64,000 nt of DNA from Steroidobacter denitrificans (GTDB lineage: Bacteria > Pseudomonadota > Gammaproteobacteria > Steroidobacterales > Steroidobacteraceae): assembly GCF_001579945.1 (NCBI RefSeq), contig NZ_CP011971.1, positions 2,850,030 to 2,914,029 of the forward strand. Direction: 5' to 3'. Numbering within the stretch: the first letter of the stretch is position 1; each line of letters begins with the position of its first letter. Positions 20,736 to 30,438 of the stretch are shown piece by piece. The translations under genes were made by a program, and so were the position numbers. The notes below the pieces were generated by a model that worked only from the letters and a program-made list of their open reading frames with translations, did no database searches and was not told the DNA's origin.

Positions 20736-23124
20736 GCATCTCCCGATCGAGCACATGGCGAATACGCATGGCCAGATCCTCATTGCGATAAGGTTTGATG
20801 ATGATATCGGCCGATATCAGCTCGACTGTACCCGCGAGCACGGCATTTTCTGCATAACCCGTGGTGAACAGCACGCCGATCTTCGGCCGCAGTTCCCGGG
20901 CCCGTTTCGCCAGGGCCGGTCCCAGCATTCCGCCGGGCATCATCACATCCGTAAACAACAGATCGATGATCTCATCTTCGCGCGACAGTATGCGCAGCGC
21001 CGCCGCCGCATTGGCGGCCGTCAGCGTTCGATAGCCCAGTTGCCCCAGCGCCGTCGCCGCCGTTTCGCGCAAATCCGCATCATCCTCCACGACCAGGATG
21101 GTCTCGGTGCCGCCGGGGGCGATCTTCGTGACGATCGTATCTACGTAATCCAGATGTTCTTCATGGCAGCGCGGCAACAATATTCTCACGGTGGTACCGG
21201 CACCCGGGAGGCTCTCTATCGTCGCGACGCCTCCGGCTTGTTCGGCAAAACCATGCACCATGGCCAGCCCCAGGCCGCTGCCCTTGCCGGACTCCTTGGT
21301 CGTGAAAAACGGCTCGAAGACGCGCTGCAGCACTTCTCGATCGATGCCGATACCGGTGTCGCTGACACTGATCGAAACGAATTCACCGGGCTCTACCCGC
21401 GGATGGTCGGCACAGAACAGCGCATCCAGCGTCGTATTCTCGGTTCGTACAGTCAGACGTCCCCCCTGGGGCATGGCGTCACGGGCGTTGATCGCCAGAT
21501 TCAGGATCGCATTTTCGAACTGTCCGGCATCCGCCTGCGTATGCCACAGCCCGGGCGCCTGATCCATGCGCACCTCGATCGAATCACCCAAGGTGCGTTG
21601 CATCAGTTCGGACAGACCCGACAGCTGCCGATTGAGATCGAGCACGGCCGGATCGAGGATCTCACGCCGCGCGAATGCCAGCAGCCGGCGCGTCAGGTCA
21701 GCCCCCCGTACTGCGGCCCTCATAGCCGTGTGCACTTTGCGGGCCAAGGCCGGAGTCTGCGCCACGCTACGCTCCAGCAGCTGCAGATTACCGATGACGA
21801 TACCGAGCAGATTGTTGAAGTCGTGGGCAATTCCGCCGGTCAATTGGCCGATTGCCTCCATTTTCTGCGATTGCAGCAGATGCGCTTCCAGCCGCTTCTG
21901 TTCGGTCAGATCATAGACGATATGAAAGAATCCCATGACGACGCCATGCGTGTCGAGCTGCGGCACCAGGTGATTCTCCCATTCGCAGATGACCTCGTTG
22001 CGCATGCCGGATTGGCGCATGTACACCGTCTCGCCGCGAAACACCGTCGGCAGATGCGGTCGGATCTTTGCGACCGACTCCGCATCCAGCACGTCGCACG
22101 CCGATCTACCGATCAGTTCGGAGCGCGGCCGGCCCAGCCACTCCTCCAGAGCGCGATTTGCATAGGTTACGATGAAATCCCGATCTACATAATCGATGGG
22201 GATGGGGACCGCGTTCAACGTCAACTCGAAAAAATCGCGCGTTTCCCGCAGCTGACGTTCGGCCACGACCAGATCCGTGACATCCTGCACCGTACCATGC
22301 AGACGCACTGTCTGTCGGCCGCGCCGCTCTCCCTTGATGATTACGCGGGCCCAATATTGCCGGCCGCTTGCACGCATGAACGGCAGATGCATGTCGGTTT
22401 CCGCGCCGCTGTCCATGGCCTTCTTCACCGCGGCATCGAGCCGGTCCTGCTCCGCACGATCGAATCGTTCCCGCAACGAGTCGAATTTGACCGGATGATC
22501 CAGCGACAGGCCGCAGATGGCGTACAGCGCCTCCGTCCAATGGGTGTTCCCGCTCTGGACATCGTATTCCCAACCGCCGATGCGCGCGGTCATCTGCAAG
22601 TCCTTGAGCAAATGATCCAGGCGCACGCGTTCCGTGACATCGCGGAACACCAGGATCGTACCGACCGACACACCCCGCTCCGTGACCGGCAGGATACGGT
22701 ACTCCACCGGCCGATATTGTCCGTTCTTGCGCCTGAGCAGCGCGCCGACGCCGCGCATCATATCGGTGGTGTGGCGCGTCTTGCGCACCGGATCACGCGT
22801 ATCCTCATCCTCGTGGGTATCGATCAGGATCCGATAGTCCAGGCCCGGCAGTTCTTCCGGGCTGTAGCCCAGCATTTTTGCGGCTGCCGGGTTGGCGTAA
22901 AGCACCATCCCGGCACTATCGAGTTCCAGCAATCCTTCTCCGGAGCCCTCGACGATCGACTGATTGCGCCGATGCATGCTCAGCCGTTCGGCATGTTCGC
23001 GCAGTCGCCGATGCGCTCTCCTGGACGTTACGAACAGATAAAGAGCCGGCACGCCGGCAAGTATCAGCCCGATCAGGAAAGTGGTGGCTGGATAGGCGCC
23101 GGTCGTTGTAAGCAGTTCAGACAT
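20725..23124 (-). CDS. PAS-containing hybrid sensor histidine kinase, copy 1
   Basis: 799 residues: N-terminal membrane segment (about 15-33), three PAS units, HisKA of the IAHDFNN type (GGIAHDFNNLLGIV, His434), HATPase (NARDAMPQGG, DTGIGI, GKGSGLGLAMV) and a C-terminal receiver (LLFTDVMMPGGM). Orthologous in layout to the kinase at 27827-30217. Its stop overlaps the REC-EAL gene; 46 bp upstream lies the NarL-type regulator. Probably one transcription unit of regulator, kinase and phosphodiesterase. Confidence 0.92.
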   Translation of the reverse strand: MSELLTTTGAYPATTFLIGLILAGVPALYLFVTSRRAHRRLREHAERLSMHRRNQSIVEGSGEGLLELDSAGMVLYANPAAAKMLGYSPEELPGLDYRILIDTHEDEDTRDPVRKTRHTTDMMRGVGALLRRKNGQYRPVEYRILPVTERGVSVGTILVFRDVTERVRLDHLLKDLQMTARIGGWEYDVQSGNTHWTEALYAICGLSLDHPVKFDSLRERFDRAEQDRLDAAVKKAMDSGAETDMHLPFMRASGRQYWARVIIKGERRGRQTVRLHGTVQDVTDLVVAERQLRETRDFFELTLNAVPIPIDYVDRDFIVTYANRALEEWLGRPRSELIGRSACDVLDAESVAKIRPHLPTVFRGETVYMRQSGMRNEVICEWENHLVPQLDTHGVVMGFFHIVYDLTEQKRLEAHLLQSQKMEAIGQLTGGIAHDFNNLLGIVIGNLQLLERSVAQTPALARKVHTAMRAAVRGADLTRRLLAFARREILDPAVLDLNRQLSGLSELMQRTLGDSIEVRMDQAPGLWHTQADAGQFENAILNLAINARDAMPQGGRLTVRTENTTLDALFCADHPRVEPGEFVSISVSDTGIGIDREVLQRVFEPFFTTKESGKGSGLGLAMVHGFAEQAGGVATIESLPGAGTTVRILLPRCHEEHLDYVDTIVTKIAPGGTETILVVEDDADLRETAATALGQLGYRTLTAANAAAALRILSREDEIIDLLFTDVMMPGGMLGPALAKRARELRPKIGVLFTTGYAENAVLAGTVELISADIIIKPYRNEDLAMRIRHVLDREMHVA

Positions 23125-23170
23125 ACTACTCGCGCATGGCCGTGCCGCTCAGCGCGCTCTCACCGTACCC

Positions 23171-23896
23171 TCAGGCATTCTGGGTCGGTTCGCGCCCCGC
23201 ATACCAATTCACGGCATACTGCATCAGCTGCGCGGAGGTGCGCAGCGACAGCTTGCGCTTGATGCGCTGGCGATGCGACTCGACGGTTTTTACGCTTAAG
23301 TTGAGGGCCTCGGCCGTCTGCCGCGTGGACAGTCCCTTGCCGATCATGTGCAGCACCTGCAGTTCGCGATTCGTCAGACTGTCCACCGGATTGGAGGAGA
23401 TATACGCGCCGCCGGAGGCGAACTTCTCGATCATGCTGTTGCCGACCGCTTCACTGACATAAATGCCGCCCTCCAGTACGCGCCGCAGAGCAACCAGAAA
23501 CTGGTCGGAGGCGGCCTGTTTCATGATGTAGCCATTGGCGCCGGCAGACAGCATCCGCTCGGCATAGATCGCCTCATCATGCATCGACAGGACCAGCAAG
23601 GGCAGCGAGGGATAATGCGCCCGGGCGTCTTTCACCAGTTCCAATCCGTCACCCTGCTTCAGGGAGACATCGACGATGACCGCGTCCGGCTCCAGCTCGC
23701 GAATCAGCGATTTGGCTTCGCGGGCTGTTTCGGATTCGCCGCAGACTTCCAGGTCGGCTTCCGCCTCGATGAGACGCCTCAGCCCCTGGCGCACGATGGG
23801 ATGATCATCGACGATCAGCACGCGCCGCTTGCGGCTGCTGCTCATCCCGGCCGGCGGGCGATGTGTGGTCTTGGATAAAGAAGACCCGACATTCAT
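23171..23896 (-). CDS. NarL/FixJ-family response regulator
   Basis: 241 residues with an N-terminal receiver (VLIVDDHPIVRQGL, phospho-acceptor in VIVDVSLKQGDG, K in IMKQA) and a C-terminal LuxR-type helix-turn-helix (LTNRELQVLHMIGKGLSTRQTAEALNLSVKTVESHRQRIKRKL). Probable transcription factor controlled by one of the surrounding kinases. The first 20 or so residues are not part of the receiver; the ATG at 23843 (MSSSRKRRVLIVDD) is an alternative start. Confidence 0.92.
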   Translation of the reverse strand: MNVGSSLSKTTHRPPAGMSSSRKRRVLIVDDHPIVRQGLRRLIEAEADLEVCGESETAREAKSLIRELEPDAVIVDVSLKQGDGLELVKDARAHYPSLPLLVLSMHDEAIYAERMLSAGANGYIMKQAASDQFLVALRRVLEGGIYVSEAVGNSMIEKFASGGAYISSNPVDSLTNRELQVLHMIGKGLSTRQTAEALNLSVKTVESHRQRIKRKLSLRTSAQLMQYAVNWYAGREPTQNA

Positions 23897-24267
23897 TTTA
23901 AAGTACTCCTAGTGAGAATCCGGTGGTAGAACCGTGACAATAAACACCTTACCCCTGCTGCCACACGAGTGCAGCCGTACAGGCCGCGCACTCCTCGACT
24001 GCGCTCTTCTGTCCGGCCGGCCTTCGCCCGGCCGGTTTTCGATAGGCTTGGCCGGCCGCATGAGCGGAACCGCCGTAACGGCGACGAAATGGTCGTCGAG
24101 CAGCCCCGCAGAGGAATATCAGACAATCCCCTAATATCGGCACCCGCGCCTGTTGCCGGGGCGGCCGCAATGCCGCCGGCGGGATCCGGGATGTCCTTGA
24201 AATCCGTACCATAATCTTTCCAGCCATGCGTCGTCGGTCCTGCCGTTCTCCTCCCTGCAGGCCTGTG
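23897..24267. other. intergenic region, nothing recognised
   Basis: About 370 bp between two NarL-type regulator genes on the same strand. Short open frames on both strands have no start signal or domain. It presumably carries the promoter of the 23896 regulator. Confidence 0.5.
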
Positions 24268-24945
24268 CTATGGTGGCACGAGCATGGAACTTGCATATTC
24301 GCTGACCCAGCGGGTAGCGTAGCGGATCAGCTCGCTGGTCGAACGTAAATTGAGCTTCTCGCGCATGTGGCGCCGATGTGCATCGACCGTCTTCATGGAC
24401 AGATTGAGGCGTTGGGAAATCTCTCGGGTGCTGGTTCCGGCGCCGATCAGATGGAACACTTCCCGTTCGCGCTCGGTCAGCGCCGAAACCGGATCCTCCT
24501 GTTTGCCCGGTGTCCGGCCGCGCACGAGCCGGCTCAGCAGGCGCTCGCTCATCGACGCGCTGACATGCCGCTGGCCACGGGCCACCTTGCGCAGCGCCGC
24601 CAGGAAGTCTGCGCCGGCGACGCTCTTCATCACATAGCCGCCGACACCTAGCCGCAGCAGGTTTTCGGCGTACAGCGCTTCATCCTGCATCGACAACACC
24701 AGGATGCGCACGTCGGGGTGGCTGGCACGAAGCCAGCGTACGAGTTCGCTGCCGTCGTCGGGACCCAGGGCCAGGTCTACTACGGCAACGTCCGGAGTTC
24801 GAGAGGAAATCATCAAACGTGCATCCGCGATCGACGACGCCTCTGCAACCAGCATGAAGTCCTTCTGTCCGGTCAGAATCTGCTTCAAACCCTCCCGTAC
24901 GAAGGGATGGTCGTCGATGATCACGACCCGCGTCTGTTCCGACAC
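24268..24945 (-). CDS. NarL/FixJ-family response regulator
   Basis: 225 residues: receiver (VVIIDDHPFVREGLKQIL, Asp in VAVVDLALGPDDG, K in YVMKSV) and LuxR-type DNA-binding domain (LTEREREVFHLIGAGTSTREISQRLNLSMKTVDAHRRHMREKL). Divergent from the REC-PAS-HisKA_3 kinase at 25129. HisKA_3 kinases normally pair with NarL-type regulators, so this is its likely partner. Confidence 0.93.
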   Translation of the reverse strand: MSEQTRVVIIDDHPFVREGLKQILTGQKDFMLVAEASSIADARLMISSRTPDVAVVDLALGPDDGSELVRWLRASHPDVRILVLSMQDEALYAENLLRLGVGGYVMKSVAGADFLAALRKVARGQRHVSASMSERLLSRLVRGRTPGKQEDPVSALTEREREVFHLIGAGTSTREISQRLNLSMKTVDAHRRHMREKLNLRSTSELIRYATRWVSEYASSMLVPP

Positions 24946-25128
24946 CGCGCGCGCTCCGCTAGCTTCATCGTGCGCCGCGAGCAGGACCCCCCATGCTTGA
25001 TCGACGCAACGAACTTTCGATATTGGGTTATCACCCGCACATGCACAAGGGTCCGATCGCGGCGATTTTCCGCTTTTTCCTCAAGGCACCGGCATACCCG
25101 CCCGAAACAGGAAGCAGGATCGACGCCG

Positions 25129-26586
25129 ATGGATGAGGATATGACAGTACATTTGCGTTTCGTACTGCTCGAGGATGATTCGAGCGACGCCGAGTTGATC
25201 CGGTTCGAACTTGCCAGGAACGGGCTCGCGGTCGAGTGGCTGCACGCCGTGTCCGAGGGCGATTTCCGCAAGGCGCTCGATGCGCCTCCTCCCGATCTGG
25301 TACTCGCCGACTACACGCTGCCGGGATTCGACGGACTGGCTGCATTGAAAATCGCCATGGAACGCTGCCGGGACGTACCGTTCATATTCGTTTCCGGCTC
25401 ATTGGGCGAGGAGCGGGCGATCGAGGCCCTGAAGAGCGGCGCCACCGACTATGTGCTGAAGGATCGACTGCAACGACTCCCTGCCGTGGTCAAACGCGCC
25501 CTGACGGAGGCGCGCGAACGCCGCGAACGACGTCTGGCCGAAACGGCGTTGGAGGAGCAGCGCATCTTGCTCGGTACGCTCATCGACAATCTACCCCAGA
25601 TCATCTACGCGGTGGACGCCGACAACCGCCTGACCGTAATCAACGCTGCCTTGCTGAAGTTGGCGCCCTGCAAAGCCGGCGACATACTGGGACGCCGGTT
25701 GTCGGAAATCTGGAAAGATGAGGATACGGAAGAGATCGAAGCACTGGCCGCCGACAGCATGCGCACGGCGCGTCCGCTCATCGACCAGGAGCGTGCGCGG
25801 ATCGCGCCGAATGGGTCCATGATTTGGTACACGCTGACCCTGATGCCGCTGCGTGATCAAAAGAGCGTTTCCGGGCTGGTCGCCACGATTCAGGATGTCA
25901 CGGCACGCAAGGTCCTGGAGCAGGAGATCCTGGAGATCTCCAACCGGGAACAACGCCGTCTCGGTAGCGATCTGCACGACGGATTGGGTCAGGAGTTGAC
26001 GGGCTTGTCACTGCTGGTCAAGGGTCTGGAAATGCAGGTCTCGCGGGAATCGCCGCAATATCTTGCGCAAATCACCAAGATCAGCGGTCTGCTGGCACAA
26101 GCCATCCAGAGCACGCGCTCTCTGGCCCGCGGCCTGACACCGGTCAACCTCGAACACGGCGGACTGCCTGAAGCACTGAAACTACTGGCGGAACATTGCT
26201 CCGACATCTACAACCTGTCCTGCACTTTCGACAACGGCGCCCTCAAGCTGCCGGAACTGGAGGAAAGCGCGGCAACCCACTTGTATCGAATTGCGCAGGA
26301 GGCCACCACGAATGCGGCGCGCCATGCACGCGCGCGCGCGATTTCCATCGAATTACGCTATACGGCGCGCCGGCTTCACCTGATCATCACCGATGACGGT
26401 ATCGGGCTGAGCACCGCCCTTGCTCGGGGCGCACCGGGAATGGGACTGAAAATCATGGAGTACCGCGCCCGCATGCTCGGCGGCACGATCACCTTCGAGG
26501 AGCCAGGCAAGGGAACGCGCATCGCATTGTCGGCACCGCTGCAGATGCTACGCCGAACCAAGGAGCTGGCCCGCCGCGGCATGTAG
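25129..26586 (+). CDS. receiver-PAS-HisKA_3 sensor kinase (NarX/DegS type)
   Basis: 485-residue soluble kinase. N-terminal receiver (FVLLEDDSSDAELIRFEL, acceptor in LVLADYTLPGFDG, K in YVLKDRL), one PAS (about 145-265), HisKA_3 with REQRRLGSDLHDGLGQELTGL carrying the phospho-His, and a HATPase (EATTNAARHARA, DDGIGLS, GMGLKIMEYRA). An inverted design in which a receiver controls the kinase. The ATG at 25129 is used; 25141 is also possible. The frame is open upstream to 24718 but that part overlaps the divergent regulator. Confidence 0.9.
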   Translation: MDEDMTVHLRFVLLEDDSSDAELIRFELARNGLAVEWLHAVSEGDFRKALDAPPPDLVLADYTLPGFDGLAALKIAMERCRDVPFIFVSGSLGEERAIEALKSGATDYVLKDRLQRLPAVVKRALTEARERRERRLAETALEEQRILLGTLIDNLPQIIYAVDADNRLTVINAALLKLAPCKAGDILGRRLSEIWKDEDTEEIEALAADSMRTARPLIDQERARIAPNGSMIWYTLTLMPLRDQKSVSGLVATIQDVTARKVLEQEILEISNREQRRLGSDLHDGLGQELTGLSLLVKGLEMQVSRESPQYLAQITKISGLLAQAIQSTRSLARGLTPVNLEHGGLPEALKLLAEHCSDIYNLSCTFDNGALKLPELEESAATHLYRIAQEATTNAARHARARAISIELRYTARRLHLIITDDGIGLSTALARGAPGMGLKIMEYRARMLGGTITFEEPGKGTRIALSAPLQMLRRTKELARRGM

Positions 26587-26645
26587 GGTGCCGCCCTCGC
26601 CCCGCATGGCGCCGCCGCCGGCCCCTGCAGTCCGGATCCGGCGAA

Positions 26646-27824
26646 TCAGGAACGGTGACGTCCGTCGTTCCACACGCCGATGAACGATTCCATCTCTGCA
26701 GCCGGCATCGCCTTGGCGATATACTCTCCTTGCAGAGCATCGCAACCGCATTGATCCAGGAAATCGAAGGTCTGGGCATTCTCCACGCCTTCCGCACAGA
26801 CCGTCAGCGACAAGTTGTGCGCCAGATCGACGATGGCGCGCACCACCGCAGCTGCCGGTTTGCTGCCGGCGATTTCGGCAATCAGCTCTCCATCGATTTT
26901 CACCTCGCTGAACGGCATCTTGTATAGCTGCGTCAGCGATGACAGGCCGACACCGAAATCGTCCAACGACAGGCCGACTCCCTTTACACGCAGGCGCGTG
27001 AAGATGTCCATCACCAATTCGGGATCATCCAGCGACGCCGCCTCGGTGACTTCCAGCATCAACTGCGCCGATGGAACGTCGAACTCCGTGAGTATGCGGA
27101 CCAGCCGATCAGGAAATTCCAGATCCTGAACCAGCCGTGGCGAAAGATTGACGGCCGCGGCCAAATGCAGTTTCTGCTTGCGCCACTGACCGATCTGTCG
27201 GATCGCATCCGCCAGGACGAAATCCGTCATGTCGACGATCAACCCCGACTGTTCCGCCAACGCCAGGAATTCAGCCGGATACAGCAGGCCCAAGCGGGGA
27301 TGGCGCCAGCGCACCAGCGCCTCCGCGGCGCCCACCAGCCAATCTTTTCCCGCACGCCGCAGCTTGGGCTGGTAGTGCACCAGCAGTTCGTGCTCATCGA
27401 TCGCACTGCGCAACTCTTCCGCGGAAATCCGCGCGCCCGGCTCGAGATGGGTCGTCAGCAAGCTCTCGATTTCATCGAGCATCGCCGGTTTCTGCAGCGT
27501 CCCGAGCATACGCAATCCAAGGGAATCCCCCAGCTGACGGGCGCTGGCCAGCACGCGCTGGTCCATGCCGCTGGCCAGCAGGATGCCGCTGCCGATACCC
27601 AGGCGCGCCAGATAGCGCAACGCCTCTATACCGTCCATTCCCGGCATTTGCAGATCCAACAGAATCAACGCCGGCTGGCGACGTGTCAGCTGGTCACGGA
27701 AGCTTGCTGCCGTATCGGCCGTGATCACCTCGCAACCGATGCCCTGGCCGATTTGTTCGATCAACTCCAGGAAGCCGGCTTCGTCGTCCACTGCCAGCAA
27801 TAAATTCCGTTCCCGCCAAAACAC
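26646..27824 (-). CDS. response regulator c-di-GMP phosphodiesterase (REC-EAL), copy 2
   Basis: 392 residues, receiver (LILLDLQMPGMDG) plus EAL domain (EALVRWRHP, NLSPR, LEVTEAA, LDDFGVGLSSL, KIDGEL, CAEGVEN). The catalytic set is largely kept, though DFG-T-G-Y is changed to DFG-V-G-L, so activity may be lower than in copy 1. It starts 2 bp after the stop of the hybrid kinase 27827-30217, mirroring the first EAL/kinase pair. Faces convergently with the 25129 kinase. Confidence 0.92.
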   Translation of the reverse strand: MFWRERNLLLAVDDEAGFLELIEQIGQGIGCEVITADTAASFRDQLTRRQPALILLDLQMPGMDGIEALRYLARLGIGSGILLASGMDQRVLASARQLGDSLGLRMLGTLQKPAMLDEIESLLTTHLEPGARISAEELRSAIDEHELLVHYQPKLRRAGKDWLVGAAEALVRWRHPRLGLLYPAEFLALAEQSGLIVDMTDFVLADAIRQIGQWRKQKLHLAAAVNLSPRLVQDLEFPDRLVRILTEFDVPSAQLMLEVTEAASLDDPELVMDIFTRLRVKGVGLSLDDFGVGLSSLTQLYKMPFSEVKIDGELIAEIAGSKPAAAVVRAIVDLAHNLSLTVCAEGVENAQTFDFLDQCGCDALQGEYIAKAMPAAEMESFIGVWNDGRHRS

Positions 27825-27826
27825 CC

Positions 27827-30217
27827 TCAGACCTCCTTTTTCTTGCCGTCCAAGCTGTCGCGGACACGCCGCGCCAGCTCTTCCAGCGTGTAAGGTTTCG
27901 CCAGCAAATCGATGACCCCAACCAGGATGCCCCGGCTCATGACCGAAGTTTCGCTGAATCCGGACGTCAACAATACGCGGACATCCGCATGTCTAGCCAT
28001 GATCTCATCCACCAATTGGGACCCCAGAACCCCGCCCGGCAACATGATGTCCGAGAACACCAGGGCGATATCCGTGTCCCGTTCAAAGCATGCCAGCGCC
28101 TCATGGGCGTTGCCGGCCTCGAGCACGCGGTAGCCGAGGCTGCTCAGGATGTCCACGGCAGTCGCCCGAACCGCGGCGTTGTCCTCGACCACCAGAATGG
28201 TTTCCGTACCTCGCGGCAGATCGGGTTCCTGACCTTCCTGCGCCTCGACGCACGGCGCATCTTCATGTGCCCTGGGCAAATACAGGCAGGCGCTCGTTCC
28301 TTCTCCCAACTGGCTGCGGATCTGTATGTGTCCGCCGGACTGCTTCACGAAGCCATACACCATGGACAAGCCCAGGCCGCTGCCCTTGCCGACATCCTTG
28401 GTCGTAAAGAACGGTTCGAATACGCGCTTGAGTGTTTCCTCGGACATGCCCATGCCGCCATCCCTCACCTCCAGCATGACGTAATCGCCCGGCACCAGCT
28501 CGGACGGCATCGACTCCTGGACTGTCTCTGCCGGTGCCGCGATGTTTTCCTGGGCGGCGCGCACGCCGCCTATGACCCTGTTGCGCGTCGTGATCGAGAT
28601 GATACCCCCGGCCGGCATGGCATCGCGGGCGTTGAGCACCAGGTTGAGCACCGCGTTCTCCATCTGCCCCGGATCCACTCGGATCGTCCAGAGCGGCGTC
28701 CTCAGGTCGCTGGCGATTTCCACGTCCCCGGTGAGCGTGCGCCGCAGTAATTCGCACATGCCGCCGATGAGCAGATTCAAATCGACGACCCGGGGCTCCA
28801 GGACTTGTTGGCGCGCGAATGCCAGCAGGCGTCGGGTCAGATTGGCGCCTCGCATGGCGGCGCTCAAGGCGGTATCCGCCTGGCGCAACAGGCGCGGACT
28901 TTCACGCAATGAGCGTGCCAGCAGCTGCATGTTGCCGATGATCACCGACAGCAGATTATTGAAGTCATGAGCAATGCCGCCCGTCAGACGTCCGACGGCC
29001 TCCATTTTCTGGCTCTGCCGCAGTTCGGCCTCCAGTTGCCGTCGCTCGGTCAGATCGCGTGCGGCGATGAAGCAGCCCAGGATTTCACCCGCATCGCCGT
29101 AATGCGGGATGAAGGACGCCTCCAGATCGATGAGATAGCCGAGCGCATTGCGGTAGCGCTGCTGGCTTTCCATCACCTGTCCTTGCAGCGCCCCGCCGAG
29201 ATACGGCTTCAGTTGCGCATGGATACGCTGGCCCAGCACCTCGACGATCGCACGGCCACGCAGGCTCCCCAGGGAGCGCCCGGCAAACTCCTGCGCCGGA
29301 CGATTCACATACACGACCCGCTCCTCGCGACATAGATAGAGGATCAGCAGGGGCAGCGAATCCAGGATGGTGCCGTAGAAGTCCTGACTGCGATGCAACG
29401 CCTCCTGCGCATCGATCTGTTCACTGATGTCGCTCAGGGCTCCCGACAGGCGTATGGGCCGCCCGCCCGCATCACGCTCGGCCTCCCCCCGCAGCCGGCA
29501 CCAGCGAATCTCCCCCTGGCGCGTGATCACCCGGCAGCGGATGTCCAGGCGGGTGCGGCTTTCCAGGTGCGCGCGAATCTTGCCTAGTACCAAGACTCGA
29601 TCATCCTCGTGAAGTACATTCTGGAAAGCCAGGAACGTGTCGGGAAATTCCTGGGCGTCGTAGCCGAGGATGGCGCGAAATCGCTGCGCGTACCAGACGT
29701 GGCCGCTGTGCAGATCCCAGTCGTACAGCCCATCGGAGGTACCGCGCACGGCCCGCTCCCAGCGCTGCTCGACATCCTTCGCATCCCTCCGGTCCCTGGA
29801 CAGATTTTCCAGGGTGACCAGAATATGTCCCGGAGACAGATCTTCCTCCGGGGCGGCCTCCTGCGGGAACGTATTCTGCAAATGACACAGGCGAATGCGC
29901 CCCAGGAAGGCCGTGCCGCTCTTGTGATCGATCGGCCAGTCCCCCACGAAGGACCGGCCCGTCTTCAATGCCTTCTGGAATTCGCGATTCAATTTCGGGT
30001 CGGCGGGCAGAGTGATGAACCGGGCCACACGGCGATCCGAGGCACCTTTGATCTCATGTCCGGTGAGTTCAATGAAACAGTGATTGGCATACAGAATCGG
30101 CCGCCGCGGATCGCCTGCGTCGACGATGAGCACTCCGTACCCGAGAAGCTTACCCAGGGTGTCCAATACGGCATCCAGGGCCGGCGGGATGGGCGAAAGA
30201 CTTGCAGCAGCGGTCAT
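27827..30217 (-). CDS. PAS-containing hybrid sensor histidine kinase, copy 2
   Basis: 796 residues from ATG 30217 (MTAAASLSPIPP): three PAS units without a clear membrane segment, IAHDFNN-type HisKA (His417), HATPase (NARDAMPAGG, GMGMSEETL, GKGSGLGLSMVYGF) and a C-terminal receiver (ALVFSDIMLPGG). Cytoplasmic, unlike copy 1, which has an N-terminal membrane segment. Followed closely by the second REC-EAL gene, so it likely controls c-di-GMP breakdown. An upstream in-frame start at 30286 exists but without homology. Confidence 0.9.
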   Translation of the reverse strand: MTAAASLSPIPPALDAVLDTLGKLLGYGVLIVDAGDPRRPILYANHCFIELTGHEIKGASDRRVARFITLPADPKLNREFQKALKTGRSFVGDWPIDHKSGTAFLGRIRLCHLQNTFPQEAAPEEDLSPGHILVTLENLSRDRRDAKDVEQRWERAVRGTSDGLYDWDLHSGHVWYAQRFRAILGYDAQEFPDTFLAFQNVLHEDDRVLVLGKIRAHLESRTRLDIRCRVITRQGEIRWCRLRGEAERDAGGRPIRLSGALSDISEQIDAQEALHRSQDFYGTILDSLPLLILYLCREERVVYVNRPAQEFAGRSLGSLRGRAIVEVLGQRIHAQLKPYLGGALQGQVMESQQRYRNALGYLIDLEASFIPHYGDAGEILGCFIAARDLTERRQLEAELRQSQKMEAVGRLTGGIAHDFNNLLSVIIGNMQLLARSLRESPRLLRQADTALSAAMRGANLTRRLLAFARQQVLEPRVVDLNLLIGGMCELLRRTLTGDVEIASDLRTPLWTIRVDPGQMENAVLNLVLNARDAMPAGGIISITTRNRVIGGVRAAQENIAAPAETVQESMPSELVPGDYVMLEVRDGGMGMSEETLKRVFEPFFTTKDVGKGSGLGLSMVYGFVKQSGGHIQIRSQLGEGTSACLYLPRAHEDAPCVEAQEGQEPDLPRGTETILVVEDNAAVRATAVDILSSLGYRVLEAGNAHEALACFERDTDIALVFSDIMLPGGVLGSQLVDEIMARHADVRVLLTSGFSETSVMSRGILVGVIDLLAKPYTLEELARRVRDSLDGKKKEV

Positions 30218-30438
30218 TGGACGGCGTCGTGTGAGTTTGTTCGTTCGCGTGCCCCAGGCGTGGTCCAACCATGCTCGCCTTCGCACGGGAAAACTGTGGC
30301 ACAGGCCGCGCGTCCGGCCGTTTCGGGGAATGTCCTACACGCGTGTGCGTGCGTATCCTCAAGCGCGTAACATGCCGATACGATGTAAATGATTCGTTCG
30401 ATCCATTATCGAATATCCACGGTCGGGGCAGAAGCGCC

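Noticed and set aside
20713-23262. 849-codon open frame on the plus strand
   Set aside because: Exactly antisense to the well-supported hybrid kinase 20725-23124; composition rich in Arg/Gln/His is that of a high-GC mirror frame with no domain.
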